From Pleurocapsa sp. MO_226.B13 (GTDB lineage Bacteria > Cyanobacteriota > Cyanobacteriia > Cyanobacteriales > Xenococcaceae): a stretch of 22,191 nucleotides of DNA. The position numbers and the translations under genes are program-made. The stretch is taken from the NCBI GenBank assembly GCA_030064795.1, contig JASJEI010000352.1, positions 1 to 22,191 on the forward strand, read 5' to 3'. This document shows, piece after piece, positions 1 to 8,278 of the stretch (its first letter is position 1; each line of letters starts with the position of its first letter). The notes under the pieces are model-generated. The model did no database searches, was not told the origin of the DNA, and saw only the letters and a list, made by a program, of their open reading frames with translations.

Positions 1-177
1 GTGGCAGCCTAGAAACCGCTACGCTATTTCATGTTTTTCACAGTCCTTTCAGGACGCTAAAAAAATGAAATTTTCGGCTGCTTAAGAGTGAAAAATCAGC
101 AGAATTGTGGCAATCTTGAGCTGGACGAGCACTTAGTGGAGCAATGGCTTGATTTACCAAGCCCTTCGGGCTCTCTG

Positions 178-236
178 TAATAAGTAATAAGTAATAAGTA
201 ATAAGTAATAAGTAATAAGTAATAAGTAATAAGTAA
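178..236. repeat. Heptanucleotide tandem array, TAATAAG x8
   Basis: Eight perfect consecutive copies of the 7-mer TAATAAG run from 178 to 233, followed by a partial copy. This matches the short tandemly repeated repetitive (STRR) sequences known from cyanobacteria. The array is flanked by inverted GC-rich words (AGCCC/GGGCT on the left, AGTCGG/CCGACT on the right). It should vary in copy number between isolates. Confidence 0.95.
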
Positions 237-330
237 AAGCCCGAAGTCGGTACAAAGCCGACTCATTCATGAGGAAGACATAAAAATATAATTCAATTGT
301 TGAATCCTCTTGGCTTAGCAACGAGGTATT

Positions 331-375
331 ACTCATTACTCACTACTCACTACTCATTACTCATTACTCATTACT
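331..375. repeat. Heptanucleotide tandem array, ACTCA(T/C)T x6
   Basis: Six copies of the 7-mer ACTCATT or ACTCACT run from 331 to 372, plus a partial unit. It is a second STRR-type array within 100 bases of the first, with the same period but a different word. It contains no gene. Confidence 0.93.
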
Positions 376-615
376 TCTTTATTTTTTTATTCCCACACCT
401 TTTTTCGTTCACCCGGTTTTTTATGATGTTTTGGTCTTCAAGAAATACTTTATTTGGCTAAAAATTTGCTGTAATGGAAGATTTGATTTGTCTTGATGAA
501 TTATTTGAGTCTGTTGGTTGTGATTTGCTTGTCGATTTCAACTTTTAAAAATTAATTACCGTACCCGCAAAGCGCAACCAACAGGCAATAGTAGATTTTC
601 TTGGGGACTTTGAGC

Positions 616-1452
616 CTAACGAATAGAAGCGTTTGTCGCCGATTTTTTGAGTTGTTCTGACTTATTTAAAGAATTTCGATTTCTTACCTCTGCTCCTGCC
701 AATATAACAATTTTGTCTAAAGTACTATCGGCAGAATTTCTCCCAGCGGAATTAACTAAACTTTGATAGCCAGAATCAAAACTTTTAATTATTTGCTTAA
801 CTTGCTCAATACCTACACCATCAGCTAAAGCATTTACTGCTACTTGTTTTGTTGCTTTAAGACTTTTACTTTCTACTCCTTGAGAATATTTATCATATAG
901 ATCAGTAGGTGCAGAACTAATTTCTACTTTGGTAGAAGATTTGGTTAGATTTAAACCATCTCGTAGAACTTGACCATCTTTAACGTGTAGTAATACTTGT
1001 CTACCATTGGTAATTTTAATTGAACCTTTAAAAGAAGCTGGATCGTTGAGTGCCTGCTTGATTAGCTCTGTCTGACTATCTGTGATAGTAGATCTAGCAA
1101 CATCTCCATCCCGCATTTTAAAGATATTTTGACCATCAAGACTAATTTCAAGGCGCTCAACATCAACTCTTCTTTGATCTAATGCAGTGACGATGTTTTC
1201 CAGGACATAATCTTGTGCTGATTGAGAACTTTTTTGCTCAAAAGATAAATTTTCAGAACTATTATTTTGCTTGTTAATAGATTTGAGGTAGTCATTATCT
1301 TCTAAAGCTTGAATCCAAGTGTCTTTAAGAGTTTTATTTCCTGCTGGAATAATTTTCTTTTGAGAGGCAATCTTTTTTAGTTCTTCTATAGTTAAATCTT
1401 GATAGGATGATTGGTTGTTTGAATTACCATTGAGATTTTTTTGTTCGTTCAT
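616..1452 (-). CDS. Hypothetical protein with SAP-like N-terminus
   Basis: The product is 278 residues, polar and Ser/Asn/Gln/Lys-rich, with no signal peptide or membrane segment. Residues about 19-52 (LTIEELKKIASQKKI, then a Lys/Trp helix) resemble the SAP/Rho-N helix-extended-loop-helix fold that binds nucleic acid; this is a weak resemblance. The middle (about 85-185) has repeated beta-like stretches and is unrecognised. The C-terminal part carries the pattern G-x5-VKQ-x7-G-x2-S, which also occurs in the 117-residue product just upstream. The two genes are 68 bases apart on the same strand and probably cotranscribed. The ATG at 1452 has no good Shine-Dalgarno sequence. A DNA-binding accessory role (plasmid or mobile-element maintenance) is only a guess. 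Confidence 0.7.
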   Translation of the reverse strand: MNEQKNLNGNSNNQSSYQDLTIEELKKIASQKKIIPAGNKTLKDTWIQALEDNDYLKSINKQNNSSENLSFEQKSSQSAQDYVLENIVTALDQRRVDVERLEISLDGQNIFKMRDGDVARSTITDSQTELIKQALNDPASFKGSIKITNGRQVLLHVKDGQVLRDGLNLTKSSTKVEISSAPTDLYDKYSQGVESKSLKATKQVAVNALADGVGIEQVKQIIKSFDSGYQSLVNSAGRNSADSTLDKIVILAGAEVRNRNSLNKSEQLKKSATNASIR

Positions 1453-1520
1453 AATAAAAAAGGTCTGAAAAAAATATTTAAGATTGAATATACAATAGGA
1501 GAAAAATTATAAGTAATGCT

Positions 1521-1874
1521 TTAAAGTTTCTGATTAATTTTCTTGACTTCAGCTTGACTCTGATTGTTTTCAATAGCATTATTTATTTGAGCTTTTCTGA
1601 GTATTAAATCGGCATATTTTTCTGGACTACCACCAGCAAGTGCTGATGCTATACCTGTTTGACTATTGGCAAGAGATTGTTTAACTTCTTTTAAACTAGT
1701 TCCGCTTTTTAAAGACTGCTGCGCCTGTCGAACATCATCTTTAGCCGTCTTAATTTGGACTTGAGTTTTTGGTTTGTGTAGTGTACTGAGATTGGCTGCT
1801 GCGGATACGACATTTTGTACCACAGTAGCCGAGGCATTCAATAGTTTTTCTTGATCTTGTTCTATTCCTGACAT
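1521..1874 (-). CDS. Small hypothetical helical protein
   Basis: The product is 117 residues and begins MSGIEQDQEK. It is almost entirely Ala/Gln/Ser/Lys/Leu-rich, predicted helical by eye, with no Cys, no Trp and no membrane segment. I do not recognise the family. Residues about 54-95 contain LKSGTSLKEVKQ, then a Gly-x-x-Ser and a Gly-Gly-Ser turn, similar in spacing to the C-terminal part of the 278-residue product encoded next downstream. The shared motif suggests the pair is functionally related or arose by partial duplication. No clear Shine-Dalgarno precedes the ATG at 1874. Confidence 0.65.
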   Translation of the reverse strand: MSGIEQDQEKLLNASATVVQNVVSAAANLSTLHKPKTQVQIKTAKDDVRQAQQSLKSGTSLKEVKQSLANSQTGIASALAGGSPEKYADLILRKAQINNAIENNQSQAEVKKINQKL

Positions 1875-1922
1875 AATTATATGCTTATTAATTGTTTGTA
1901 ATTTCGTGTTTGATAGTTATAA

Positions 1923-1954
1923 AGCTATTAGCTATTAGATACCCGCTATTAGCT
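1923..1954. repeat. Short AGCTATT heptamer repeat
   Basis: AGCTATT occurs at 1923-1929 and 1930-1936. After an 8-base interruption, GCTATTAGCT follows at 1945-1954. This is a degenerate heptamer repeat of the STRR kind, upstream of the 117-residue gene. Confidence 0.6.
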
Positions 1955-2081
1955 TTTTAATTAACAGTCTGCGTAGCTAATTTTAGCCAACTACCCAGCG
2001 CGATATCTGAAGGTAGTAAGATCTTTATCTATTAATGTTTGCGTGTAATGTTTGCGTGACTATGGCTGACGGGGTGACCAT

Positions 2082-2269
2082 CTGAACTGGCGAACTCAGA
2101 ATTCACAAAGGCGTTTAGTTCGCCGCATGTATTCAGAATTTAGGTACAAGCCCCGTCCTCCCAGACGGAAGAGGTTTGGCTTTGGGTGCAAGCCGAATGA
2201 CAAACAAGTCCAACTCTGAACTGGCGAACTCACAAAGGCCGAGCCTATGGCCGCATGTATTCTGAATTC
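2082..2269. repeat. Degenerate ~55-bp direct repeat, two copies
   Basis: Copy A is 2082-2140 and copy B is 2216-2269. Both start CTGAACTGGCGAACTCA, include CACAAAGGC, and end near GCCGCATGTATTC(A/T)GAATT. They are separated by about 75 bases. Copy A is preceded at 2066 by CTGACGGGGTGAC, nearly the same word as the inverted-repeat end of the neighbouring IS at 2317. The area is therefore a patchwork of dispersed-repeat fragments, and the open frames across it are not genes. Confidence 0.75.
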
Positions 2270-2316
2270 GAGCGAAGCGACTTGACATATAGATCCTTTT
2301 TGGGTCCTTCTTGAGC

Positions 2317-3621
2317 CTGTCGGGGTGACAGAAAATGCTAAAGACTAGATGCAATCAAGCTTGCAGCCCTAAGACCTCGCTGATAATTAGCGCATTTCTG
2401 GGGACTTAACTTCATTAATTCCCGAATTTCAACAGCAAAGAATTGAATCGACTCTAACCAAGCGATTGGCTTTGCCAGTGCGCGGAGCGCAATCGCCTGT
2501 AAACCCAGATAAAAATTGCTGTGTCTGGGATAATTTCTGCCTTTTTCTTTGACTCGACCTACATATTTAGCTATTCCTTTATTCTTGATGATTTCTCCAC
2601 ATAAAGTAGCTTGAGAATAAGCCAGAGTAATTAACAGAATTAAAGTCATTAATCTTTTATCTGATACCTTGGTTCCTTCGAGATTATAGCCACCACTTTT
2701 AAAGTCTCTAAACATCTGTTCAATGCCAAATCGTTTTTGATAAGCGTGTTTGAGCTTGATCCAAACTATTTAGGTTGCTCAAAATAAACCAGGCTTCATC
2801 AGCAGATCCTTCCTCTATATTTTCTTTTCCACTTACAAACGACATTAGCTCCAGCAAAACCCTTAGTTTTTGTCACTTTAACTCCTTGAAAATAGAGGGA
2901 TACTCCTGGTCTTAATCCCACCGCTTGTAACTGCACCCAAATTTCTGGTTCTATCTCCAAATAAGCGTTGCGTTTGAGCCGTAAGCAGAAATAGGTTTGC
3001 TCCTGTTGCTGCAACCATTTGGCTAAATCAACTGAACAAAATTCGGGCGTCTCCCAAGATGACTTTTTTATACCCTTTTAATACTGGTATAACTCGACCC
3101 AGAATTGTGGTTTGAGTCTCTAAATCACTATTCCCCACATGGTCTAATAGCTCAAAGTAAATGGGAATCGCTCTATGATTAATAATCAGACTCACCATCA
3201 GTAGATTAATCAATCCCCGTGACTGTTCTGTCTATGGCGATACATAGCACTTCATCCCTAGCAAAACGCTGGTTTAACCAATCTTGGAAAATGGGTAGCC
3301 AAATTGTTTCAATCGTTAAACTTGGTAGGTCTAAAAATCTCTGCAGTTTTTTTCGACGACTTTCAAAGAGGATAGGTTGAGGAAATTTGTTGGCTAACTC
3401 TTCTAATCTTACCCATCGATAACTTTGTAGCAGTTGTACCAGAATTGAAAGTATTAAATATTGAGCTTTATTCAGTTGAGTTGTTAGATGCGTTTGATAC
3501 AGTTCAGGAAACATTTAAACCCATGGCTAATAATTGGCTATTATTGCAGATTTCCGAACATCCCACCTAGCTCAATCATAGACCCCATAAGCTTTTTGCT
3601 TCAATTGTGTCACCCCGACAG
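2317..3621 (-). mobile_element. Decayed IS4-type insertion sequence
   Basis: A perfect 14-bp inverted repeat (CTGTCGGGGTGACA at 2317-2330, its complement at 3608-3621) encloses a broken IS4-type transposase. The transposase stop lies 8 bases inside the left repeat and its start 94 bases inside the right one, giving a 1305-bp element. No target duplication is visible in the flanks. A caution is that a near copy of the terminal word also occurs at 2066, so it could belong to a wider dispersed repeat rather than being a true IS end. Confidence 0.75.
2338..3514 (-). pseudogene. IS4 family transposase, multiply frameshifted
   Basis: Four successive open pieces in different frames read together as one ~390-residue transposase. 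The N-terminal piece (3514-3206) starts MFPELYQTHL and reaches CIAIDRT, the first catalytic Asp region. The second (3213-3028) has INLLMVSLI and ends near GD. The third (about 3040-2799) has FCLRLKRN and VCKWKRKYRG. The C-terminal piece continues from KRFGIEQMFRDFKSGGYNLEG, the YREK-like signature region with its Glu, to the stop at 2338. Breaks lie near 3210, 3047, 2812 and 2765. All pieces are collinear with the remembered cyanobacterial IS4-type transposase. The element cannot make active enzyme and could move only if supplied in trans. Confidence 0.9.
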
Positions 3622-3694
3622 CATGAATGAGTTTATTTCTCTTCTATTCGCTTAAAAACTTCTTTTCGCTTTCCTTGACATTATGTTTGATATC

Positions 3695-4003
3695 TTAACT
3701 TGTTACGAATGTGCCAGCATTATTTACTAGGATGTCAAACTTAGCTTCTCCAGTGCGTTGGGTTAGTTCCGCATCTAAGCCGTCAAAAAACTGCTTGATA
3801 CTATCAGTGTCTCCCATATCCGCCTGTAAAGAGAAAGCTTTACCGTTGGCTCGTTCGATCGCCTTAACGGTTTCTTCTGCCTCGTCACTGCTATGTCCGT
3901 AGTGAACTATTACCAAAGCTCCTTCTCTTGCCAGTCTTAGAGCGATCGCCTGCCCGATGCCACGACTAGAGCCAGTTACTACCGCAACTTTGTTTTGAAT
4001 CAT
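3695..4003 (-). pseudogene. SDR family oxidoreductase, C-terminally truncated
   Basis: The 102-residue product is the N-terminal portion of a classical short-chain dehydrogenase/reductase, normally about 245-250 residues. The cofactor loop TGSSRGIG (about residues 10-17) and the NNAG motif near residue 94 are present. The reading then stops at TFVTS, so the catalytic Ser, Tyr-x-x-x-Lys and the substrate region are missing. The sequence between its end and the IS right end at 3621 is not SDR-like, so the 3' part was lost in a rearrangement, perhaps with the neighbouring IS. It is the last member of the minus-strand block, 157 bases after the ABM-domain gene. An NADP-binding fragment could still be made but should not be catalytic. 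Confidence 0.85.
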
Positions 4004-4160
4004 GATCTTTCAAAAATATTTTAAAATTTTAATGCTATCGATTTTACTATCTGCAACTTCAAAAATCTTGTCCAATCTTGCTAATCGTTTATTTTTCTTG
4101 CGCTTAGATACAAAATCTACCCAAAGTTATAGATATCAGTTGAGGAACAAAAAACTATTG

Positions 4161-4724
4161 CTAACTTGCAGAGTGAAGCCATTTGTAAAACAAGCGAGTT
4201 AATCTGGGCATGACGACATAAGCTAGTAATACTACTACTAATCCCGTCATAATTGCTTGACGTAATAGATAGGGTAAATTTGCTAGAAAAGGTGCTAAAA
4301 AATAACCGAGGGTAGATACACAAATAAAAACCCCGATCCAGGTAACAAAAGCAGTTTTATATTTTGGCGGTGAAGGAGAGGTAGTGTTAGGAAGAGATAC
4401 CAAAGCTTCTAATCCTGTTAATACCTGCACATTCTCAGGTTTTTCAATTAGAGGTTTAGCACGTTCGAGCCATTCTTGGCGTTCGGAAGACTTCATCCAG
4501 CGACAGAGATTATTATATTTATCAAAGCGCAGAATAATTACATATTCGGCTCTCGAACCAGGTTGGGGTCGGAGAATAGTTACTCCGTTATGTCCTTCAA
4601 ATTGTCTAGCTGCCTGAGAAATACCTGATAGCCATGCTTCATAACCCTGTTCGCGACCAGGACGAATATAATGGGAAATAACGGCAGTTACTTGGTGATT
4701 TTGGCGATTTTCTTCTATATTCAT
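4161..4724 (-). CDS. ABM-domain protein with two C-terminal membrane helices
   Basis: The product is 187 residues. Residues about 12-105 form an antibiotic-biosynthesis-monooxygenase-type ferredoxin-like domain: VTAVISHYIRPGREQGYEAW, a long helix with ISQAARQFEGHNG, then the strand YVIILRFD and a Trp-containing helix. Residues about 124-146 and 150-175 are hydrophobic (WIGVFICVSTLGYFLAPFL and an Ile/Val/Leu-rich span), giving two membrane helices and a short basic tail. Such two-part proteins are known as ABM superfamily proteins of unknown substrate. It looks intact, unlike most neighbours. The upstream amidohydrolase remnant ends 40 bases before its ATG, so it was probably cotranscribed with that locus. 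The function is not known. Confidence 0.85.
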   Translation of the reverse strand: MNIEENRQNHQVTAVISHYIRPGREQGYEAWLSGISQAARQFEGHNGVTILRPQPGSRAEYVIILRFDKYNNLCRWMKSSERQEWLERAKPLIEKPENVQVLTGLEALVSLPNTTSPSPPKYKTAFVTWIGVFICVSTLGYFLAPFLANLPYLLRQAIMTGLVVVLLAYVVMPRLTRLFYKWLHSAS

Positions 4725-4764
4725 TCCATTATCTCTGAAGATTTAGCTAAATATCAAAATGCAA

Positions 4765-6365
4765 CTAATAGCAACAAGCGCAAGCCGAACCAGCCCAAAA
4801 ACGAGATAGGCTACCTGGCATACTCAGAGAAGATAAACTCAAATGCTGCTGACTCTGAGAATTAGTCATAATAGAAGCTGTTTGTCTTGAGCGAGTCGGA
4901 GAGACAAAACTAATCTTCGAGTCGTTGTGATAACCACCAAAATGTTTAACAGGCGACCAGTCGGGGCTTACAGGTAAAGGTGGCGGAGAAAGATTGCTAA
5001 ATTCGGCAGTTGCGTAGACAGGTTTACCATCAACAATAGTTAAAACTGATTCGAGGTGTTTGATTCTGTCTTCGGGTATAGAGAAATAATCTTCTGACAA
5101 TACAGCTAAATCTGCTAGTTGACCAGGAACAATTGAGCCTTTATTTCCCTCTTGATTGTCAAACCAAGCAGCAGCGGTAGTATATAACCTTAAAGCCTCC
5201 AGGCGTTCGAGGCGATTTGCTTCGGGATAAATACTCGTTCCGCCGACGGTTTTACCCGAAACCAACCAATATAATCCTACCCAAGGATTGTAACTAGCTA
5301 CCCTTGTCCCGTCCGTTCATCCAGATACGGGTACGTCCATCGCCATCATCTTTTTAATGGGGGGAGTATGTTTGGCAGCCTCAGCACCATAACGATCGCT
5401 AAAATATTCCCCTTGATAAGCCATGCGGTGTTGAACGGCAATGCCTCCTCCTAACGCCTTGACTCGCTCGATATTGCGATCGCTAATGGTTTCCGCGTGG
5501 TCTAAAATCCAGTGCATACCCTTAAAAAACGAGAAATTGATTCGTCGTAGGTGGCGTGGAGTCTAAAGGGCCACTTATTTTCTGCTAGGAGTTGAATCAC
5601 ATCCGTTAATTCAGTTTCCATTTTGGCAGCAAGATCGGGACGGGGTTCGGTAAAGTCTTCAAAATCCGCAGCCGAAAAAACTAACATCTCTCCCGCACCG
5701 TTAAGGCGATAAAAATCATCACCCTGACCTGGATTAGCGATATTAATCCAGCGTTCAAAATCGGCTTTTTCTTCTCCTGGGTTTTGGGTAAATAGGTTGT
5801 AAGCAATCCTCACTGTCATCAAGCCTTCTTTGTGGAGGCGATCGATAATTTGATAGTCATCAGGATAATTTTGTCCCCCACCACCAGCGTCGATAACGCT
5901 AGTAATCCCCAAACGATTCATCTCCCGCATATAGTGCCGACTAGAGTTAATCTGGTCTTCTAAGCCTAAGACTGGTCCTTGTGCGATCGCAGCATATAAA
6001 ATGGTGGCATTGGGTTTGGCGATTAGCATTCCTGTAGGATTACCGTTACTGTCTTTTTCAATAACAGAATTAGGAGGGGGTGTGGTGTTGCGATCGATTC
6101 CCAAAGCCCTCAAAGCTGCACCGTTGAGTAAAGCGCGATCGTAAAGATGGAGAATAAAAACAGGTACATCTTGGGAAACTGCGTTGATTTCTGCCAGAGT
6201 AGGCATTCTTTTTTCGGCAAATTGAAACTCGCTCCAGCCACCAATCACTCTTACCCATTGCGGTGCGGGAGTTCTTCTAGCTTGTTCTTTGAGCATTTGT
6301 AAGGCATCGGCTAGAGAAGGAACGCCATCCCAACGGAGTTCCATATTGTAACTGATGTTACGCAA
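4765..6365 (-). pseudogene. YtcJ-type amidohydrolase, truncated and disrupted
   Basis: Three open pieces together cover most of a metal-dependent amidohydrolase of the YtcJ/COG1574 class. Piece 1 (6365-5502) starts at ELRWDGVPSLADAL and contains VRVIGGWSEFQF, SVIDAGGG and the metal-site strand FRLHATYDESISRF. Piece 2 (5517-5317) contains LDHAETI and GGGIAVQHRM. Piece 3 (5265-4765) has TVGGTSIYPEANR and PGQLADLAVLSEDYF. Lesions: about 75-130 N-terminal residues, with the first metal HxH, are missing; the frame changes near 5515-5525 with apparent loss of a few dozen bases; and an in-frame TGA at 5317-5319 falls in the VPVSG/TDGTR catalytic Asp region, where GGA would be expected. The gene cannot make enzyme. 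Its 5' loss meets the 3' loss of the nitroreductase remnant. Confidence 0.9.
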
Positions 6366-6399
6366 AAGCTATCATATTAAGATGGATATAAAGCTTTTG
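6363..6399. repeat. 8-bp inverted repeat at a deletion scar
   Basis: CAAAAGCT (6363-6370) and AGCTTTTG (6392-6399) form a perfect 8-bp inverted repeat around 21 AT-rich bases. It lies exactly where the 3'-truncated nitroreductase meets the 5'-truncated amidohydrolase, so it may mark the junction of the deletion or a small element remnant. Confidence 0.55.
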
Positions 6400-6413
6400 G
6401 AACTATATAGCGA

Positions 6414-6806
6414 TTATATTATTAGCTGAGGAATTGCACCACGCATATACTCGGCGTATTTTTCATTGACTCCCCCTGCCGATGTTCCTATTTGAATAAT
6501 TTCTTCAATATATTCGGTATTATTAACACGGCGATCGCCACAACAGATTAAGACTACAGGTGCTTGGGATACTTGAGGTTGGTCGAAAGCACAGGCTCTT
6601 AATTTATCTTTATTAGCTTGTTCTTTGACCACAATAAATCTCCAGGGTTGTAAATTATATCCAGATGGGGACTGTAAGCCCAAACGAAGAATTGATTCAA
6701 GAACCCCATCGGCAATGGGATCGGAGCGAAAAGCACGAGCAGCACGACGAGTTTTAATAGCTTCAGTAAGACTAAGTTGGGGTTGTAGTTGATTTTCGGT
6801 TTTCAT
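6414..6806 (-). pseudogene. Nitroreductase family protein, 3' truncated
   Basis: From the ATG at 6806 the product is 130 residues, MKTENQLQPQLSLTEAIKTR onward. It has the FMN-phosphate Arg motif (KTRRAARAF), SPSGYNLQPWRFIVV (the SxxNxQPW nitroreductase signature), and a middle helix with VSQAPVVLICCGDRR. It then stops after RGAIPQLII. Family members of this type are about 200-215 residues, so the C-terminal part holding the G-x-G-x-x-x-W-like FMN region is missing. It belongs to the minus-strand oxidative/hydrolytic block, 35 bases downstream of the isochorismatase-like gene. The start at 6857 adds 17 unrelated residues and is less likely. It is probably non-functional. Confidence 0.85.
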
Positions 6807-6840
6807 GAGTAAAATTCTAAAAAGTGACAAATTTAATAAA

Positions 6841-7465
6841 TTATTTTTGTGTAGCAAAATAGCTGGTCATTAAGTTGCGATAATTGGGAATATAGGTTGA
6901 GAGTAAAGTCCCCAAACCTTTGATGTCATTGCGCCAGTCTCGGTGAAGTTCGCACGCTACGCTAAACCAGTTCATAATTTGAACTCCAGCACTCTGCATT
7001 CGCATTAACGCTGCGTCACGCACATCTTTATTAAAAGTTCCTGAAGCATCGGCAACGACAAAAACTTCGTAACCTGCTTCTAACGCACTTAAAGCGGGGA
7101 AAGCAACGCAGACATCAGTAACAACTCCCGCCATAATTAATTGTTTGCGACCAGTGATTTCGATCGCTCTGACAAAATCTTCATTATCCCAAGCATTGAT
7201 TTGACCTGGACGAGCGATATATGGTGTATTGGGGTGAAAGTCTTTGATTTCGGGAGATAGGTCCATTAGGTCCATTTTCAAAGCTGGTTGTCAAAATTGT
7301 AGGCAGATTAAAAAATTTTGCTAATTCTGCCAGAGCTAATACATTATTTTTAAATTCATTGGGAGAATAATCTTGCACTAGCGAGATCAAACCAGCCTGA
7401 TGATCGATAAGTAAAACAACGGCATCTTCTTTAGAGAGACGATTATATTTATAGGAAGTAGTCAT
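6841..7465 (-). pseudogene. Isochorismatase-like (YcaC-type) hydrolase, frameshifted
   Basis: Two overlapping open pieces form one ~208-residue cysteine hydrolase of the isochorismatase-like superfamily. Piece 1 (7465 to about 7260) has the catalytic Asp strand AVVLLIDHQAGL and TTSFENGPNGP. Piece 2 (about 7258-6841) continues SPEIKDFHPNTPYIARPGQ, then KQLIMAGVVTDVCVAFPAL with the nucleophile Cys in the TDVCV motif, and FVVADASG. The frame changes near 7258-7262; one base too many or two too few would explain it. Everything else, including both ends, looks full length. A good Shine-Dalgarno (AAGGAGT, 7474-7480) precedes the ATG at 7465. The lesion is small enough that a sequencing error must be considered. 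YcaC-like enzymes have uncertain substrates. Confidence 0.88.
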
Positions 7466-7525
7466 GATATATTACTCCTTTTTAATTAGTAGTTAGGTGC
7501 GAACAGCCCTTCCCCCGTACAGTGG

Positions 7526-7575
7526 TTAATATTTGTTGACTAAATATTTAGTGGATTGAAAATTAATATTTGTTG
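7526..7575. promoter_or_regulatory. Operator-like direct repeat plus palindrome
   Basis: TTAATATTTGTTG occurs twice as a perfect 13-bp direct repeat (7526-7538 and 7563-7575). Directly after the first copy is the perfect 14-bp palindrome ACTAAATATTTAGT (7539-7552). The cluster lies 60-110 bases upstream of the isochorismatase-like gene start and just downstream of the Crp/Fnr-type regulator gene. This suits a binding site for that regulator or another repressor. The sequence is not the classical TGTGA-N6-TCACA Crp site nor TTGAT-N4-ATCAA. Confidence 0.5.
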
Positions 7576-7646
7576 TCTTCGGTAGATAAGCTTCGTAAAT
7601 CAGAAAGAGTATATAGCTCTTGAGATCGAAGAACATATGATTTAAA

Positions 7647-8255
7647 TCATGTTTCGGGAATCGATAACTCGATTTCTCTACCGCGACGAGCGATAAAACC
7701 CAATCTTTCTAACTCTGAAAGGTTACGGTATAGAGTTTCCGAACTCAAACCCAACTCAGTAGCAATATCTTTGTAGGTGCGATCGAAAACGACTCTAGTT
7801 TCACCTGGATAAGCCGAGAACAACAAATACTGTAGAATGCGATCGTGTGCCGAACGAATACTCCGTAACTCCAATAGTTTCTTCAGAGATTGGCTTTTGC
7901 GATCTTGTCTTCGTAAAAAATTCAAAGCTAGATCGGGGTTATTTTGTAAGACTTCCCCAACAATAGTTTTGGGATAACGAATCACGCGGGAAGGAACTTC
8001 AACAATCGCATTACAGTGGTAAAGTTCCGTAAATAATGCAGACTCGGCAAAGCTTTCCGTTGCCCTAACTATCTGAAAAACAACTATGTTTCCATCGCAA
8101 GTATAACGTACTAGTTGGATTCGTCCGACTTCGAGGGCAAAAATATACTCGGCGGGGTCTCGATGATGAAAAAGTACCTGTCCTGCAACGAGATTTTGAT
8201 AGCTAGCGCAATCTGGCAAAGGCGAGGGAAGACTATTGGGTACCGATAAATCCAT
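7647..8255 (-). CDS. Crp/Fnr family transcriptional regulator
   Basis: The product is 202 residues and cytoplasmic. Residues about 15-115 form a cyclic-nucleotide-binding-type beta barrel (LVAGQVLFHHRDPAEYIFAL, GRIQLVRYT, ESFAESALF). A linker helix follows (LNFLRRQDRKSQSLKKLLELRS). Residues about 135-200 form a Crp-type winged helix (AHDRILQYLLF, then KDIATELGLSSETLYRNLSELERLG). No FNR-type N-terminal Cys cluster is present, and the barrel lacks a clear cAMP-binding RxS signature, so the ligand is unknown. It starts 23 bases after the pirin stop, so pirin and the regulator probably form one transcript. Its likely targets are the neighbouring block and itself. It is complete, although most of the genes it might control are broken. 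Confidence 0.92.
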   Translation of the reverse strand: MDLSVPNSLPSPLPDCASYQNLVAGQVLFHHRDPAEYIFALEVGRIQLVRYTCDGNIVVFQIVRATESFAESALFTELYHCNAIVEVPSRVIRYPKTIVGEVLQNNPDLALNFLRRQDRKSQSLKKLLELRSIRSAHDRILQYLLFSAYPGETRVVFDRTYKDIATELGLSSETLYRNLSELERLGFIARRGREIELSIPET

Positions 8256-8278
8256 GATTTGTCAGTGCATAGTTGTTT

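Larger units (their letters stand above)
1..615. other. Gene-poor left edge with two heptamer arrays
   Basis: No convincing gene is visible. The stretch holds a short hairpin (AGCCC-TTC-GGGCT, 160-172), the two heptanucleotide arrays listed separately, and an AT-rich segment. Short open frames here, including one of 24 codons at 474-548 on the plus strand, have no recognisable motif and are treated as chance. Confidence 0.6.

Noticed and set aside
154..336. 60-codon minus-strand open frame across the first heptamer array
   Set aside because: Most of it is translated repeat (YYLLLIT units); no start context, no motif.
178..375. Possible CRISPR array
   Set aside because: Repeats are 7-mers without spacers and no cas gene is seen.
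474..548. 24-codon plus-strand frame starting MEDLICLDELFESV
   Set aside because: Too short, no ribosome site, no family recognised; could be chance in AT-rich DNA.
2133..2354. 73-codon minus-strand open frame
   Set aside because: It spans the degenerate direct repeat and IS end; composition is that of repeat DNA, not protein.
7256..7264. Programmed frameshift in the isochorismatase-like gene
   Set aside because: No slippery heptamer or stimulatory structure is visible, and neighbouring genes carry plain lesions; decay or a sequencing error is more likely.
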